64,000 bases of DNA from the NCBI RefSeq assembly GCF_005405885.1, contig NZ_BJFL01000014.1:59871-123870 (forward strand), in the 5' to 3' direction. The notes beneath the pieces are model-generated. The model was not told the origin of the DNA. It saw nothing but the letters and a program-made list of their open reading frames with translations, and did not search any database. Below are positions 1 to 7,315 of the stretch, in pieces. Numbering within the stretch: position 1 is the stretch's first letter; each line of letters opens with the position of its first letter. The position numbers were made by a program, and so were the translations under genes. The stretch is from Gandjariella thermophila (lineage in GTDB: Bacteria > Actinomycetota > Actinomycetes > Mycobacteriales > Pseudonocardiaceae).

Positions 1-621
<621 letters not shown>

Positions 622-695
622 TGGGTTCCTCGCGCGAACGGACAGGGACACCTCATGGTCCCATGTGGCACGGGGTGGTACCGCGCGCGGCCAGG

Positions 696-1079
696 CTACG
701 TCGACCGGACGTCGGTCCGGAGCGGATGCCCCTCCGGCACCTCGACGATGACGATGCGCAGCCCGTCGGGATCGGCGATCCACATCTCGTGCAGGCCCCA
801 CGGCTCCTGCTTCGGCTCGCGCAGCACAGTCACCCCGCGGCCACGGAGTTCGACCGCGGTGGCGGCGAGGTCGCGGACCTGCAACCACAGCACGGTGGCC
901 TCGCTCGGCGCCGGGCCGCCGCCCTGCCCGGACACCTCCAGATGGCCCTGGCCGAGGAAGAACACCGTGCCGCCGGGGAACTGCCTGGCCACCGCCAGGC
1001 CGAGGATGTCCCGGTAGAACGCGGTGGACCGTTCTGGGTCGCCGGCGCGCACGATGAGCCGGCTGTTCAGTACCTCCAT
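696..1079 (-). CDS. VOC/glyoxalase-fold protein
   Basis: A 127-residue single-domain vicinal oxygen chelate protein with the paired beta-alpha-beta-beta-beta modules expected of the family. It has an N-terminal [20 protein letters not shown], then a central HLEVSG, and ends with the typical [15 protein letters not shown] signature. Glyoxalase I, bleomycin-binding and dioxygenase members all share this fold, so substrate and metal use cannot be assigned. It starts at ATG 1079, 75 bp upstream of (and on the same strand as) lepA, so it could be the first gene of a lepA-containing transcript. The closest annotation style would be glyoxalase/bleomycin resistance protein. Confidence 0.85.
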   Translation of the reverse strand: MEVLNSRLIVRAGDPERSTAFYRDILGLAVARQFPGGTVFFLGQGHLEVSGQGGGPAPSEATVLWLQVRDLAATAVELRGRGVTVLREPKQEPWGLHEMWIADPDGLRIVIVEVPEGHPLRTDVRST

Positions 1080-1154
1080 GCCCTCCTCGGTACCGCGTCG
1101 GCCGTTCCCGCGCAGTCCGGTGGCCCACCGACCCGACGGTCACCGCCCACAGGA

Positions 1155-1188
1155 GCGCTATTTCAGCGCCGACGCGCTACACTAGCGC
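1155..1188 (+). promoter_or_regulatory. Twin inverted-repeat operator and promoter of the toxin-antitoxin operon
   Basis: Two inverted repeats lie side by side directly before the antitoxin start: GCGCT-ATTTC-AGCGC (1155-1169) and GCGCTA-CAC-TAGCGC (1174-1188), with centres 19 bp apart. The -10-like hexamer TACACT (1178-1183) lies inside the second repeat and places transcription start at about 1190, the first base of the GTG. No Shine-Dalgarno sequence is present, so the mRNA is probably leaderless. A repressor bound here would cover the promoter, as in autoregulated VapB/RHH antitoxin operons. Confidence 0.7.
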
Positions 1189-1189
1189 T

Positions 1190-1426
1190 GTGGCTACCAT
1201 TCAGGTCCGGGACATTCCGGAAGATGCGTACGAGGTTCTGCGGCGGCGCGCACGGGCCGAGGGAAAGTCGTTGCAGGCCTACATGCGTGACCAGGTGATC
1301 GACATGGCGGCCAGGCGGACCAAGGCGGAGGTGCTGGCCGTCCTCGAAGCCACGCTTGCCGAGGAGCCGACCTCCGGAGTGACCGCGGAGAGCGTCGCGA
1401 CTCACGTCTCGGCGGACCGCCGGTGA
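1190..1426 (+). CDS. FitA/VapB-like ribbon-helix-helix antitoxin
   Basis: A 78-residue protein. Residues 1-40 (ATIQVRDIPEDAYEVLRRRA, then the basic helix and MRDQVIDMA) form a ribbon-helix-helix DNA-binding domain of the FitA/VapB type. The C-terminal half would wrap the PIN toxin. The GTG start is preceded by no SD but by a -10 hexamer at the right distance for a leaderless transcript. Its stop overlaps the toxin start as GTGA (1423-1426), giving translational coupling. The two inverted repeats at 1155-1188 are the likely autoregulatory sites. Confidence 0.85.
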   Translation: MATIQVRDIPEDAYEVLRRRARAEGKSLQAYMRDQVIDMAARRTKAEVLAVLEATLAEEPTSGVTAESVATHVSADRR

Positions 1427-1824
1427 GCGAACTCGTCCTGGACTCGTCGGCACTGGTGTTCGCGTTGACCGGGATGATGCCGGAAGCGAGCAGCCTGCGT
1501 ACCCGAATCAGCGCCGTGACATGCCATGCGCCGCACCTCATCGACGCGGAGGTCGGCAACGTGTTGCGGCGCCAGGAGTTGGCCAAGGAGATCACGCCGG
1601 CCGTTGCGGCAACCGCCTTGCGGGCGCTGCCGCACCTGGTGGACCAACGTTACGCACATACGGGGCCACTGGCGGAAGCCGCCTGGAAGCTGCGTGGGGC
1701 TGTCACCTTCTACGACGGTCTCTACGTCGCGCTGGCCATCACACTCGGGGTACCACTGGTCACCGCGGACGCACGGCTGAGCAAGGCGCCGAGTCTGCCC
1801 TGCGAGGTAGAACTCGTCGGCTGA
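1423..1824 (+). CDS. VapC-like PIN-domain ribonuclease toxin
   Basis: A 133-residue PIN-domain protein with the four acidic metal ligands in place: D7 (LDSSAL), E43 (DAEVGNVL), D98 (YDGLYVALA) and D116 (TADARL). PIN toxins cleave RNA, often tRNA or rRNA, when the labile antitoxin is lost. It overlaps the upstream antitoxin by 4 nt (GTGA), the normal arrangement for this module. A strong bidirectional hairpin follows at 1876. The target RNA cannot be inferred. Confidence 0.88.
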   Translation: MSELVLDSSALVFALTGMMPEASSLRTRISAVTCHAPHLIDAEVGNVLRRQELAKEITPAVAATALRALPHLVDQRYAHTGPLAEAAWKLRGAVTFYDGLYVALAITLGVPLVTADARLSKAPSLPCEVELVG

Positions 1825-1875
1825 TGCGAAGGGCGGCGTCGGCACAGCACCGCCAATGCCGCCTGACAGACCAAC

Positions 1876-1913
1876 GCGGCCCCACCTCCGGTCCGATCCG
1901 GAGGTGGGGCCGC
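1876..1913. terminator. Bidirectional terminator hairpin
   Basis: A perfect 16-bp stem (1876-1891 with 1898-1913, arm GCGGCCCCACCTCCGG) closes a 6-nt loop. It sits between the convergent toxin gene and the surface-protein gene and lacks a U-tract, as is common in high-GC actinobacteria. Confidence 0.8.
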
Positions 1914-1933
1914 GTCCGGCTGACTGAGGGTGC

Positions 1934-2896
1934 TCAGCTGTCGTTGCCGGTGGTGCTGGCCGCGCCGCGACGGCGACGCGTCCAGAGCAGGGCGCCGGTG
2001 CCGGCGCCGAGCAGCACGACCGCGCCGATGATCATCGGCACCACACCGGTCACACCGGTGTTGGCCAGCTTGCCGTTGTTGGAGGCGTTGTTGATCGGGC
2101 CGACGCCGCTGGTGCTGGTGGCACCGGCGCCGCCACTCTTCGAGGTGCTGGTGCTGGACGAGCTACCGGGCGCGCTCGGCGTGGTGGAGCCGCCGGGGTT
2201 GCCGCCGGACGGCGGGGTCACGATGCCGCCCGCGGGCAGGGTGCACACAGCCTGGCTGAGGACGATGTCCGCGCGGAGAACGGGCGCCAGCGGGCCGCCG
2301 GTCGTCACGTGCAGCGCGTTGACCTTCAGGGTGTTGCCGTCCTTCTTCTGCTCGCCGGCGACGAGGTGGATGGCGCCGGCCGTCCCCTGCGCCACCTGCT
2401 TGCCCGCGGCGTTCACGTCGAGCGGGTGCTGGGCGTCGACGACGTACTCCTGGTCCTTGATCCGCACCTTGACGATGTCGCTGTAGCCGCTCAGGCCGTG
2501 CGAGTCGCCGGTGCAGACCGCCCGAAGGACCTCGACGTAGATCAGGTCGTTCAGCAGGCTGACCTTCGCGATGCTCGCGTCGGAGACCAGCTTGCGGCCG
2601 TCGAAGTCGGACTTGCCGTTGAGCACGCCGACCTTGACGAGATCACCGGCGGGCGGCGGCACGTCCAGCTTCACCACCGACCTGTCCGCGCCCTTCGGGT
2701 AGTGCGCCATCGGCACCGGGGGCACGTTCACCTCGGCGGCGCCGCCGCCCACGTTGACGTCCGCCTGGACCGCGTACGCGTGGCCGGTGGGTCCGTCGTT
2801 GTTGCCGGTCGCGGCGGCCGGCAGGGCCGACACCGCCATCAGGGTCGCGATTCCGGCGACCCCGCCCATAACGGGCAGAATACGAGTCCAACGCAC
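1934..2896 (-). CDS. Sortase-anchored surface protein (LAxTG, SCO1860-like / choice-of-anchor type)
   Basis: A 320-residue exported protein. Residues 1-30 are a Sec signal peptide ending ALPAAATG. Residues 31-215 form a beta-rich domain with two cysteines (AVCTGD and QAVCTL) that could form a disulfide. A Gly/Ser/Thr/Pro linker covers about 220-275. The C-terminus is a sorting signal: LANTG at 277-281, a hydrophobic helix, then RRRR. LAxTG is the motif of class E sortases in actinobacteria. The GTG start (2896) follows GGGAG. No sortase gene lies in the window. The resemblance to Streptomyces LAETG surface proteins is from memory; the binding partner is unknown. Confidence 0.8.
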   Translation of the reverse strand: MRWTRILPVMGGVAGIATLMAVSALPAAATGNNDGPTGHAYAVQADVNVGGGAAEVNVPPVPMAHYPKGADRSVVKLDVPPPAGDLVKVGVLNGKSDFDGRKLVSDASIAKVSLLNDLIYVEVLRAVCTGDSHGLSGYSDIVKVRIKDQEYVVDAQHPLDVNAAGKQVAQGTAGAIHLVAGEQKKDGNTLKVNALHVTTGGPLAPVLRADIVLSQAVCTLPAGGIVTPPSGGNPGGSTTPSAPGSSSSTSTSKSGGAGATSTSGVGPINNASNNGKLANTGVTGVVPMIIGAVVLLGAGTGALLWTRRRRGAASTTGNDS

Positions 2897-3278
2897 GGGA
2901 GTTCTCCCAATTCAGGATATCGGGGTGGGGACCTTCCTCTGAATCACCGTGCGCAGGCGGACCGGGTCAACGCAGGTGATCCAGATGAGGCCAGGACCAT
3001 ACAGCCTCCGGAAGAACCCGTGTCCACCCACCCCCCTTTTCTTCGCGGATCCTTGACCGCTCGTAGAAACAAACGTGACAACAGCGTAATGAAACTCGCC
3101 GTAACCTGAACCATTTCCGCTGCTCGCGGGCGGTAACGAGGGGAGCGCGCCGGGCGGCGGACCAATCGGCGTCGTCACACCCAAGACCACCCGAACGGGT
3201 GAAGCGCCGTGGGGCCGTCCCGGCGGGCTCGTGAGGCTGTCCGGCCGCCTGCCCCTCGCCCGCCCGGCCCGCCGGGGT
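2897..3278. other. 382-bp intergenic region, no gene seen
   Basis: This lies between the start of the surface-protein gene and the end of the ABC permease gene, both on the minus strand. It must carry the surface-protein promoter and the permease 3' region. The stretch 3060-3120 is noticeably less GC-rich than its surroundings and is the best place for a promoter, but I see no convincing hexamer pair, RNA gene or small ORF with an SD. Confidence 0.5.
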
Positions 3279-4871
3279 TCACCCGCCGGGCCGCACCGCG
3301 TCCAGCAATTCCGGTCCCCGCGCGGCCAGCCGGCGATACGCGAGGCGCCCCCACCACCAGCCGAGCAGCGCACCGGAACCGATTCCGATCGGAATGCCGA
3401 GCCATGTCAACGTTGCCAGGTGCAGCGCATTGCCCAGACCGATCGCGAGACCGGGAGGTACCGCCGCGAACGCCAGCAGCAGCATGATGGCGAGCTGGCG
3501 GAGTACCCGCGCGCAGCCGGGGTTTCCACCGGAGGAAAACGGATTTCCATTCCCCTGCCGGGGCAGCGGGTATCCGGCGTACACGGACAGCAGCAGCACC
3601 ATTCCGGCACCGGCGCCGAGCAGCGCCGGAGCCAGGCCGAGCACCCACGGGTACGCGTCTCCCGCGCCGGACACGCCGGGGGCGACCAGCGCGGCGGCCA
3701 GGGCCACCGGGCCCACCACGATCAGCCAGGCGAGCTGGCGGCCGCGCACGTCGGCCCGCTCGGCGCCCGGGGTCACCAGGGTCCGCCACAGCGCCGTGCC
3801 GTCCATCCCGTAGAGGTTGCCGGCCTGTAGGCAGGCGAACAGCACCAGCCACAGCGCGGCGTAGGGCACCAGGTTCACGCCGCTGTGCCGCGCACCCGCC
3901 GTGGAGAACACCGGCACCAGCAGCCCGACCAGCATCGACGAGAGCAGCACCACCCGGCGCCGCGCGTCCCGCCACCACATCCGCAGTTCCTTGCCGGCGA
4001 CCGCGCCCACCGGGGTGGCCGGGAGCAGGCCCCGCCGCGGGTCCCGCTCGGTCCGCCGCCGGGCCCGCTCACCGCCGGAGGCGCCGGCCGGCACCGTGGT
4101 CATCCGCCGCACCAGCAGCCGCGACCAGGCCACCACCAGGACGGCGACCAGCACCGCCAGCCCGGCCAGCGCACCGAGTGCCATCGGCCACTCGCCGCGC
4201 GCCGCGGCCCGTACGGCGTCCGCGCCCCATCCGGTCGGCAGCGCCCGGAGCACGGCGGAGAACGTCGGCGACTCCCGGTTGACCAGGATCGGACCGATCG
4301 TCTGCACGGCGATGCGTACCGGGATGGAGAGCAGGCCGACCAGGGCGGCGAGCAGCACGCCGAGGTCCTTGCCGCGCCGGGAGCGCAGCACGGCGCCGAG
4401 CACGGCGAGCACCACCCGGGAGAGCACCACCGCGAACGCGAGCTGCAGCGGCACCGCGACCAGCGCGGTCACCCCGGCCGCGGGCCCGGCGCGCAGCCCG
4501 AAGCCGACCAGCCCGCACACCGCGATCAGCGTGGCCAGCGGCGCCGGCCCGACCAGCGCGGTGACCAGGAAACCGAAGGCCAGCCGGCGCGGTGGGATGG
4601 GCAGCAGCCGGAAGTGCTCGGGCTGCAGGGTCTCGTCGCTGCCGCCGGTGAGCACCGGCGCGACCAGCCAGCCCGCCGTCCACGCGGCCAGCAGCGCCGC
4701 GGCGATGTCCGTGCTGGCCTCGGGGTCGCCGAAGCCGGCGCCCATCAGCAGCGCGGTGGCCAGGCCGCCGGCGAGACCGAACAGCGCGCCGACGACCATG
4801 GCGACCGCGCGCCGGCCGCGCAGCCCGTGGGCGAGCATGCGCAGCTTCATCCGGATCAGGACGCCAACCAC
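3279..4871 (-). CDS. ABC exporter permease, large multi-pass membrane protein
   Basis: About 530 residues with roughly a dozen hydrophobic segments, e.g. AVAMVVGALFGLAGGLATAL near the N-terminus and further helix pairs throughout. It is the membrane half of an ABC transporter whose ATPase gene lies immediately upstream. The frame opens at GTG 4871, overlapping the ATPase stop by 16 nt. An ATG at 4850 lies 5 nt after that stop and is an alternative start. Tight coupling says the two form one exporter. The fold resembles ABC-2-like exporters of about 500 residues; I do not recognise a substrate. Confidence 0.82.
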   Translation of the reverse strand: MVGVLIRMKLRMLAHGLRGRRAVAMVVGALFGLAGGLATALLMGAGFGDPEASTDIAAALLAAWTAGWLVAPVLTGGSDETLQPEHFRLLPIPPRRLAFGFLVTALVGPAPLATLIAVCGLVGFGLRAGPAAGVTALVAVPLQLAFAVVLSRVVLAVLGAVLRSRRGKDLGVLLAALVGLLSIPVRIAVQTIGPILVNRESPTFSAVLRALPTGWGADAVRAAARGEWPMALGALAGLAVLVAVLVVAWSRLLVRRMTTVPAGASGGERARRRTERDPRRGLLPATPVGAVAGKELRMWWRDARRRVVLLSSMLVGLLVPVFSTAGARHSGVNLVPYAALWLVLFACLQAGNLYGMDGTALWRTLVTPGAERADVRGRQLAWLIVVGPVALAAALVAPGVSGAGDAYPWVLGLAPALLGAGAGMVLLLSVYAGYPLPRQGNGNPFSSGGNPGCARVLRQLAIMLLLAFAAVPPGLAIGLGNALHLATLTWLGIPIGIGSGALLGWWWGRLAYRRLAARGPELLDAVRPGG

Positions 4872-5665
4872 GACAGCCCCTCTCCTCCGCCGGTACGGCC
4901 GCCGACCAGGTGGACGAAGGCCTGTTCCAGGCTCTGCCCGCCACGGACCTCGTCCAGCGGCCCGCTGGCCACCACCCGGCCTCGGGTGATCACGCCGACG
5001 TGGTCGCAGAGCTGCTCGACCAGCGCCATCACGTGGCTGGACAGCACGACGGCGCCGCCGGAGGCGACGAAGCGCTGCAGGATGGTGCGGATGGTGGAGG
5101 CGGAGATCGGGTCGACCGCCTCGAACGGCTCGTCCAGCACCAGCAGCCGCGGCGCGTGCAGCAGCGCGGTGGCCAGCCCGATCTTCTTCCGCATGCCGGC
5201 CGAGTAGTCGACGACCAGGGTGCGCTCCGCGCCGTCGAGTTCGAGCACGCGAAGCAGTTCCTCGGTGCGCTGCGCCACGGTGGCCCGGTCCAGGCCGCGC
5301 AGCAGCCCGGTGTAGTTGAGCAGTTCCCGGCCGGTCAGCCGCTCGGGCAGGGACAGCCCGTCGGGCAGCACGCCGACCAGCGTCTTGGCGCGCACCGGGT
5401 CCTCCCACACGTCCACGCCGAAGATCCGCGCGGTGCCGGCGTCCGGGCGCAGCAGGCCGACCGCCATGGACAGCGAGGTCGTCTTGCCGGCGCCGTTCGG
5501 ACCGACCAGACCGAAGAACGAGCCGCGCGGCACGGTCAGGTCGACGTGGTCGACGGCGACCGTGGCTCCGAAGGACTTGCACAGCCCGAAGAGCTGTAAC
5601 GCCGGGCCGTGCGCGTCGTCCCGCCCGGCCCGGTACTGCGGCAGTGCCGCCTCGATGGATTCCAC
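4856..5665 (-). CDS. ABC transporter ATP-binding protein
   Basis: A 269-residue nucleotide-binding subunit. Walker A is GPNGAGKTT, the ABC signature is the variant DYSAGMRKK, Walker B is LLVLDEPFE (followed by AVDPISAS), and the switch histidine lies in LSSHVMALVEQ. The GTG start at 5665 is preceded by GGGGAGGAATCGG, a good SD. Open frame continues upstream without an SD, so longer starts are rejected. It pairs with the downstream permease. The divergent SPFH gene starts 223 bp away, and the region between holds a 16-bp palindrome. The atypical signature (SAGM for SGGQ) is common in ABC-2 exporters. Confidence 0.9.
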   Translation of the reverse strand: MESIEAALPQYRAGRDDAHGPALQLFGLCKSFGATVAVDHVDLTVPRGSFFGLVGPNGAGKTTSLSMAVGLLRPDAGTARIFGVDVWEDPVRAKTLVGVLPDGLSLPERLTGRELLNYTGLLRGLDRATVAQRTEELLRVLELDGAERTLVVDYSAGMRKKIGLATALLHAPRLLVLDEPFEAVDPISASTIRTILQRFVASGGAVVLSSHVMALVEQLCDHVGVITRGRVVASGPLDEVRGGQSLEQAFVHLVGGRTGGGEGLSWLAS

Positions 5666-5830
5666 CCGATTCCTCCCCTGGTTCGGTGGTGGCGCACCCC
5701 TGCGAGGGTCATTCGGAACCGCCCAGCGACCACGGGCCGCTGCGAGCGGTCGGTGTGGCGACAGGGCTCCCGGAGCCCGCGGTGCCGGCCGAATCTTCCG
5801 AATCACACACAGTAGTGCGGCTCCACAAGA

Positions 5831-5846
5831 AAAGTGATATCACTTT
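5831..5846. promoter_or_regulatory. Perfect 16-bp palindrome, probable operator
   Basis: AAAGTGATATCACTTT is a perfect palindrome 43 bp before the SPFH start, in the divergent region shared with the ABC ATPase. It is AT-rich in a GC-rich surrounding. A second, smaller repeat, GGACCT-GCGGA-AGGTCC (5851-5867), follows. Size and symmetry fit a dimeric repressor such as a GntR or RHH protein; the RHH protein at 6845 is an obvious candidate. Confidence 0.65.
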
Positions 5847-5888
5847 GCTAGGACCTGCGGAAGGTCCTCTGTGTCGGGAGGTGTGACG

Positions 5889-6830
5889 ATGACGAGTCCA
5901 ACGGGGGTCTCCGCGCGGGGGACCGGGCCGGGTGAACCGCCGGTGATGATGCCGGCGGCACCGGTCGGGGAGCGCCGGGCGATCGCGTTCCCCGGTGCGC
6001 TGATGTTCCTGGTCGGGCTGGTGCTACTGGTGGTCGGTGTGCTGGCTGCCCTCGCCGGCGCTGGCCTGGGGCGCGGCGGGATGACGGTCGTCGGGATCCT
6101 GGTGGCCCTACTCGGCCTGCTGACCTTCCGCGGGCTGATCACGGTCAACCCGGGCGAGGCGCGGGTGGTGCAACTCTTCGGCCGCTACACCGGCACGGTA
6201 CGCAGGGACGGATGGTGCTGGGTCAACCCGTTCAGCGGCCGACGCCCGGTCTCCACCCGGATCCGCAACCACGAGACCGCGGTGCTGAAGGTCAACGACT
6301 CGGACGGCAACCCGATCGAGATCGCCACCGTGGTGGTGTGGCAGGTGGCGGACACCGCGCGGGCGGTGTTCGCGGTGGACGACTTCGTCCGGTTCGTCGG
6401 CATCCAGGCGGAGACCGCGGTCCGGCACATCGCCAACAGCTACCCGTACGACAGCCACGAGGCGAACGGTCTGTCGCTGCGGGACAACGCGGAGGAGATC
6501 ACCGAGAAGCTGTCCGCGGAGATCGCGGCCCGGGTGCAGGCGGCGGGCGTCCGGGTGGTCGAATCGCGGATCACACACCTCGCCTACGCCCCGGAGATCG
6601 CTCAGGCGATGCTCCAGCGCCAGCAGGCCGGCGCGGTGGTGGCCGCACGGCAGCGGATCGTGGAGGGCGCGGTCGGCATGGTGCAGTTGGCGCTGCAACG
6701 GATCGCCGAGCACGAGGTCGTCGAGCTTGACGAGGAGCGCAAGGCGGCCATGGTGAGCAACCTGCTGGTGGTGCTCTGCGGGGACCGGTCCACCCAGCCG
6801 GTGGTCAACACCGGGTCGCTGTACCAGTAG
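5889..6830 (+). CDS. SPFH/band-7 domain membrane protein
   Basis: A 313-residue protein. Two hydrophobic segments (about residues 32-57 and 62-80) anchor it, followed by an SPFH domain with VNPGEARVVQLFGRYTGTVR and the conserved FVGIQAETAVRHIANSYPYD region, and a helical C-terminal part ending in VSNLLVVLCGD. SPFH proteins oligomerise at membranes as scaffolds. ATG 5889 is chosen because GGGAGG lies 7 nt upstream; a GTG at 5871 lacks an SD. The short RHH gene 14 nt downstream is almost certainly co-transcribed. Its precise role is unknown. Confidence 0.88.
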   Translation: MTSPTGVSARGTGPGEPPVMMPAAPVGERRAIAFPGALMFLVGLVLLVVGVLAALAGAGLGRGGMTVVGILVALLGLLTFRGLITVNPGEARVVQLFGRYTGTVRRDGWCWVNPFSGRRPVSTRIRNHETAVLKVNDSDGNPIEIATVVVWQVADTARAVFAVDDFVRFVGIQAETAVRHIANSYPYDSHEANGLSLRDNAEEITEKLSAEIAARVQAAGVRVVESRITHLAYAPEIAQAMLQRQQAGAVVAARQRIVEGAVGMVQLALQRIAEHEVVELDEERKAAMVSNLLVVLCGDRSTQPVVNTGSLYQ

Positions 6831-6844
6831 CCGCCGGGACTCCC

Positions 6845-7057
6845 GTGGCCGAGCGCAAGAGTTTCCTGCTCCGGCTGGACCCCGCGGTGCACGACGCGCT
6901 GGCCCGGTGGGCGGCCGACGAGTTGCGCAGCACGAACGCCCAGATCGAGTTCCTGCTCCGGCGGGCGCTGGCCGAGGCGGGGCGGCTGCCTTCGGACGCC
7001 GGCCGCCCGCCCCGCCGCGGCCGGCCCCGCCGGCGGCCGCAGGAGGACGGCGAGTAG
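6845..7057 (+). CDS. Arc/HicB-like ribbon-helix-helix DNA-binding protein
   Basis: A 70-residue protein with FLLRLDPAVHDALARWAADE followed by RSTNAQIEFLLRRAL, an Arc-type ribbon-helix-helix fold in which the beta strand (residues 5-11) would contact DNA. The last 20 residues are Arg/Pro-rich. It starts with GTG 14 nt after the SPFH stop. Such proteins are often labelled toxin-antitoxin HicB antitoxins, but there is no toxin next to it: its partner here is the SPFH protein. It may regulate the operon through the palindrome at 5831; this is inference. Confidence 0.8.
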   Translation: MAERKSFLLRLDPAVHDALARWAADELRSTNAQIEFLLRRALAEAGRLPSDAGRPPRRGRPRRRPQEDGE

Positions 7058-7074
7058 CCGCAGCCGGCGTTGGC

Positions 7075-7157
7075 TGTGAGAGCGCGCACATCCGGGCGTG
7101 GGAGCGCGAACATGGCGGCCCGCCGACCGCTGCCGCCATGGCGTGAGAGCGCTCTCA
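7075..7157 (+). promoter_or_regulatory. LacI-family operator upstream of the GH3 gene
   Basis: A perfect 14-bp palindrome TGAGAGCGCTCTCA (7144-7157) matches the central GAGCGCTC core of actinobacterial LacI-type sugar operators such as the CebR box TGGGAGCGCTCCCA. A second, imperfect copy, TGTGAGAGCGCGCACA, lies at 7075-7090, 67 bp upstream centre to centre, so looping is possible. It precedes the leader ORF and the glycosidase gene. No lacI-type gene is in the window. Confidence 0.72.
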
Positions 7158-7237
7158 AATTCGTCCGTTCGGGCCTGTGCCGGCGCGCTCGGCGGCACGA
7201 GGGTTCCAACGCCGGGATCGCTCGACCGCGGAAGGAA

Positions 7238-7315
7238 GTGACCCGGGCGCATCTGGTCCGCCCCGGCGACGCGATCACGGCCGCACGCGAACTCGCGGAA
7301 AGGAAGGCCCTGTGA
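7238..7315 (+). CDS. Short leader ORF overlapping the GH3 start
   Basis: A 25-codon ORF (MTRAHLVRPGDAITAARELA, then ERKAL) starting at GTG 7238, with GGAAGG just upstream but close. Its TGA (7313-7315) overlaps the GTG of the glycosidase gene as GTGA, so ribosomes finishing it could start the enzyme. Nearly the same peptide, LVRLEDAIAVARELAEGRAT, ends in the same way before the unrelated HTH-STAND-WD40 gene (46391-46498). Over the last 63 nt, 50 are identical. The function is unknown; translational coupling or a leader role is inferred. The exact start is uncertain. Confidence 0.5.
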   Translation: MTRAHLVRPGDAITAARELAERKAL

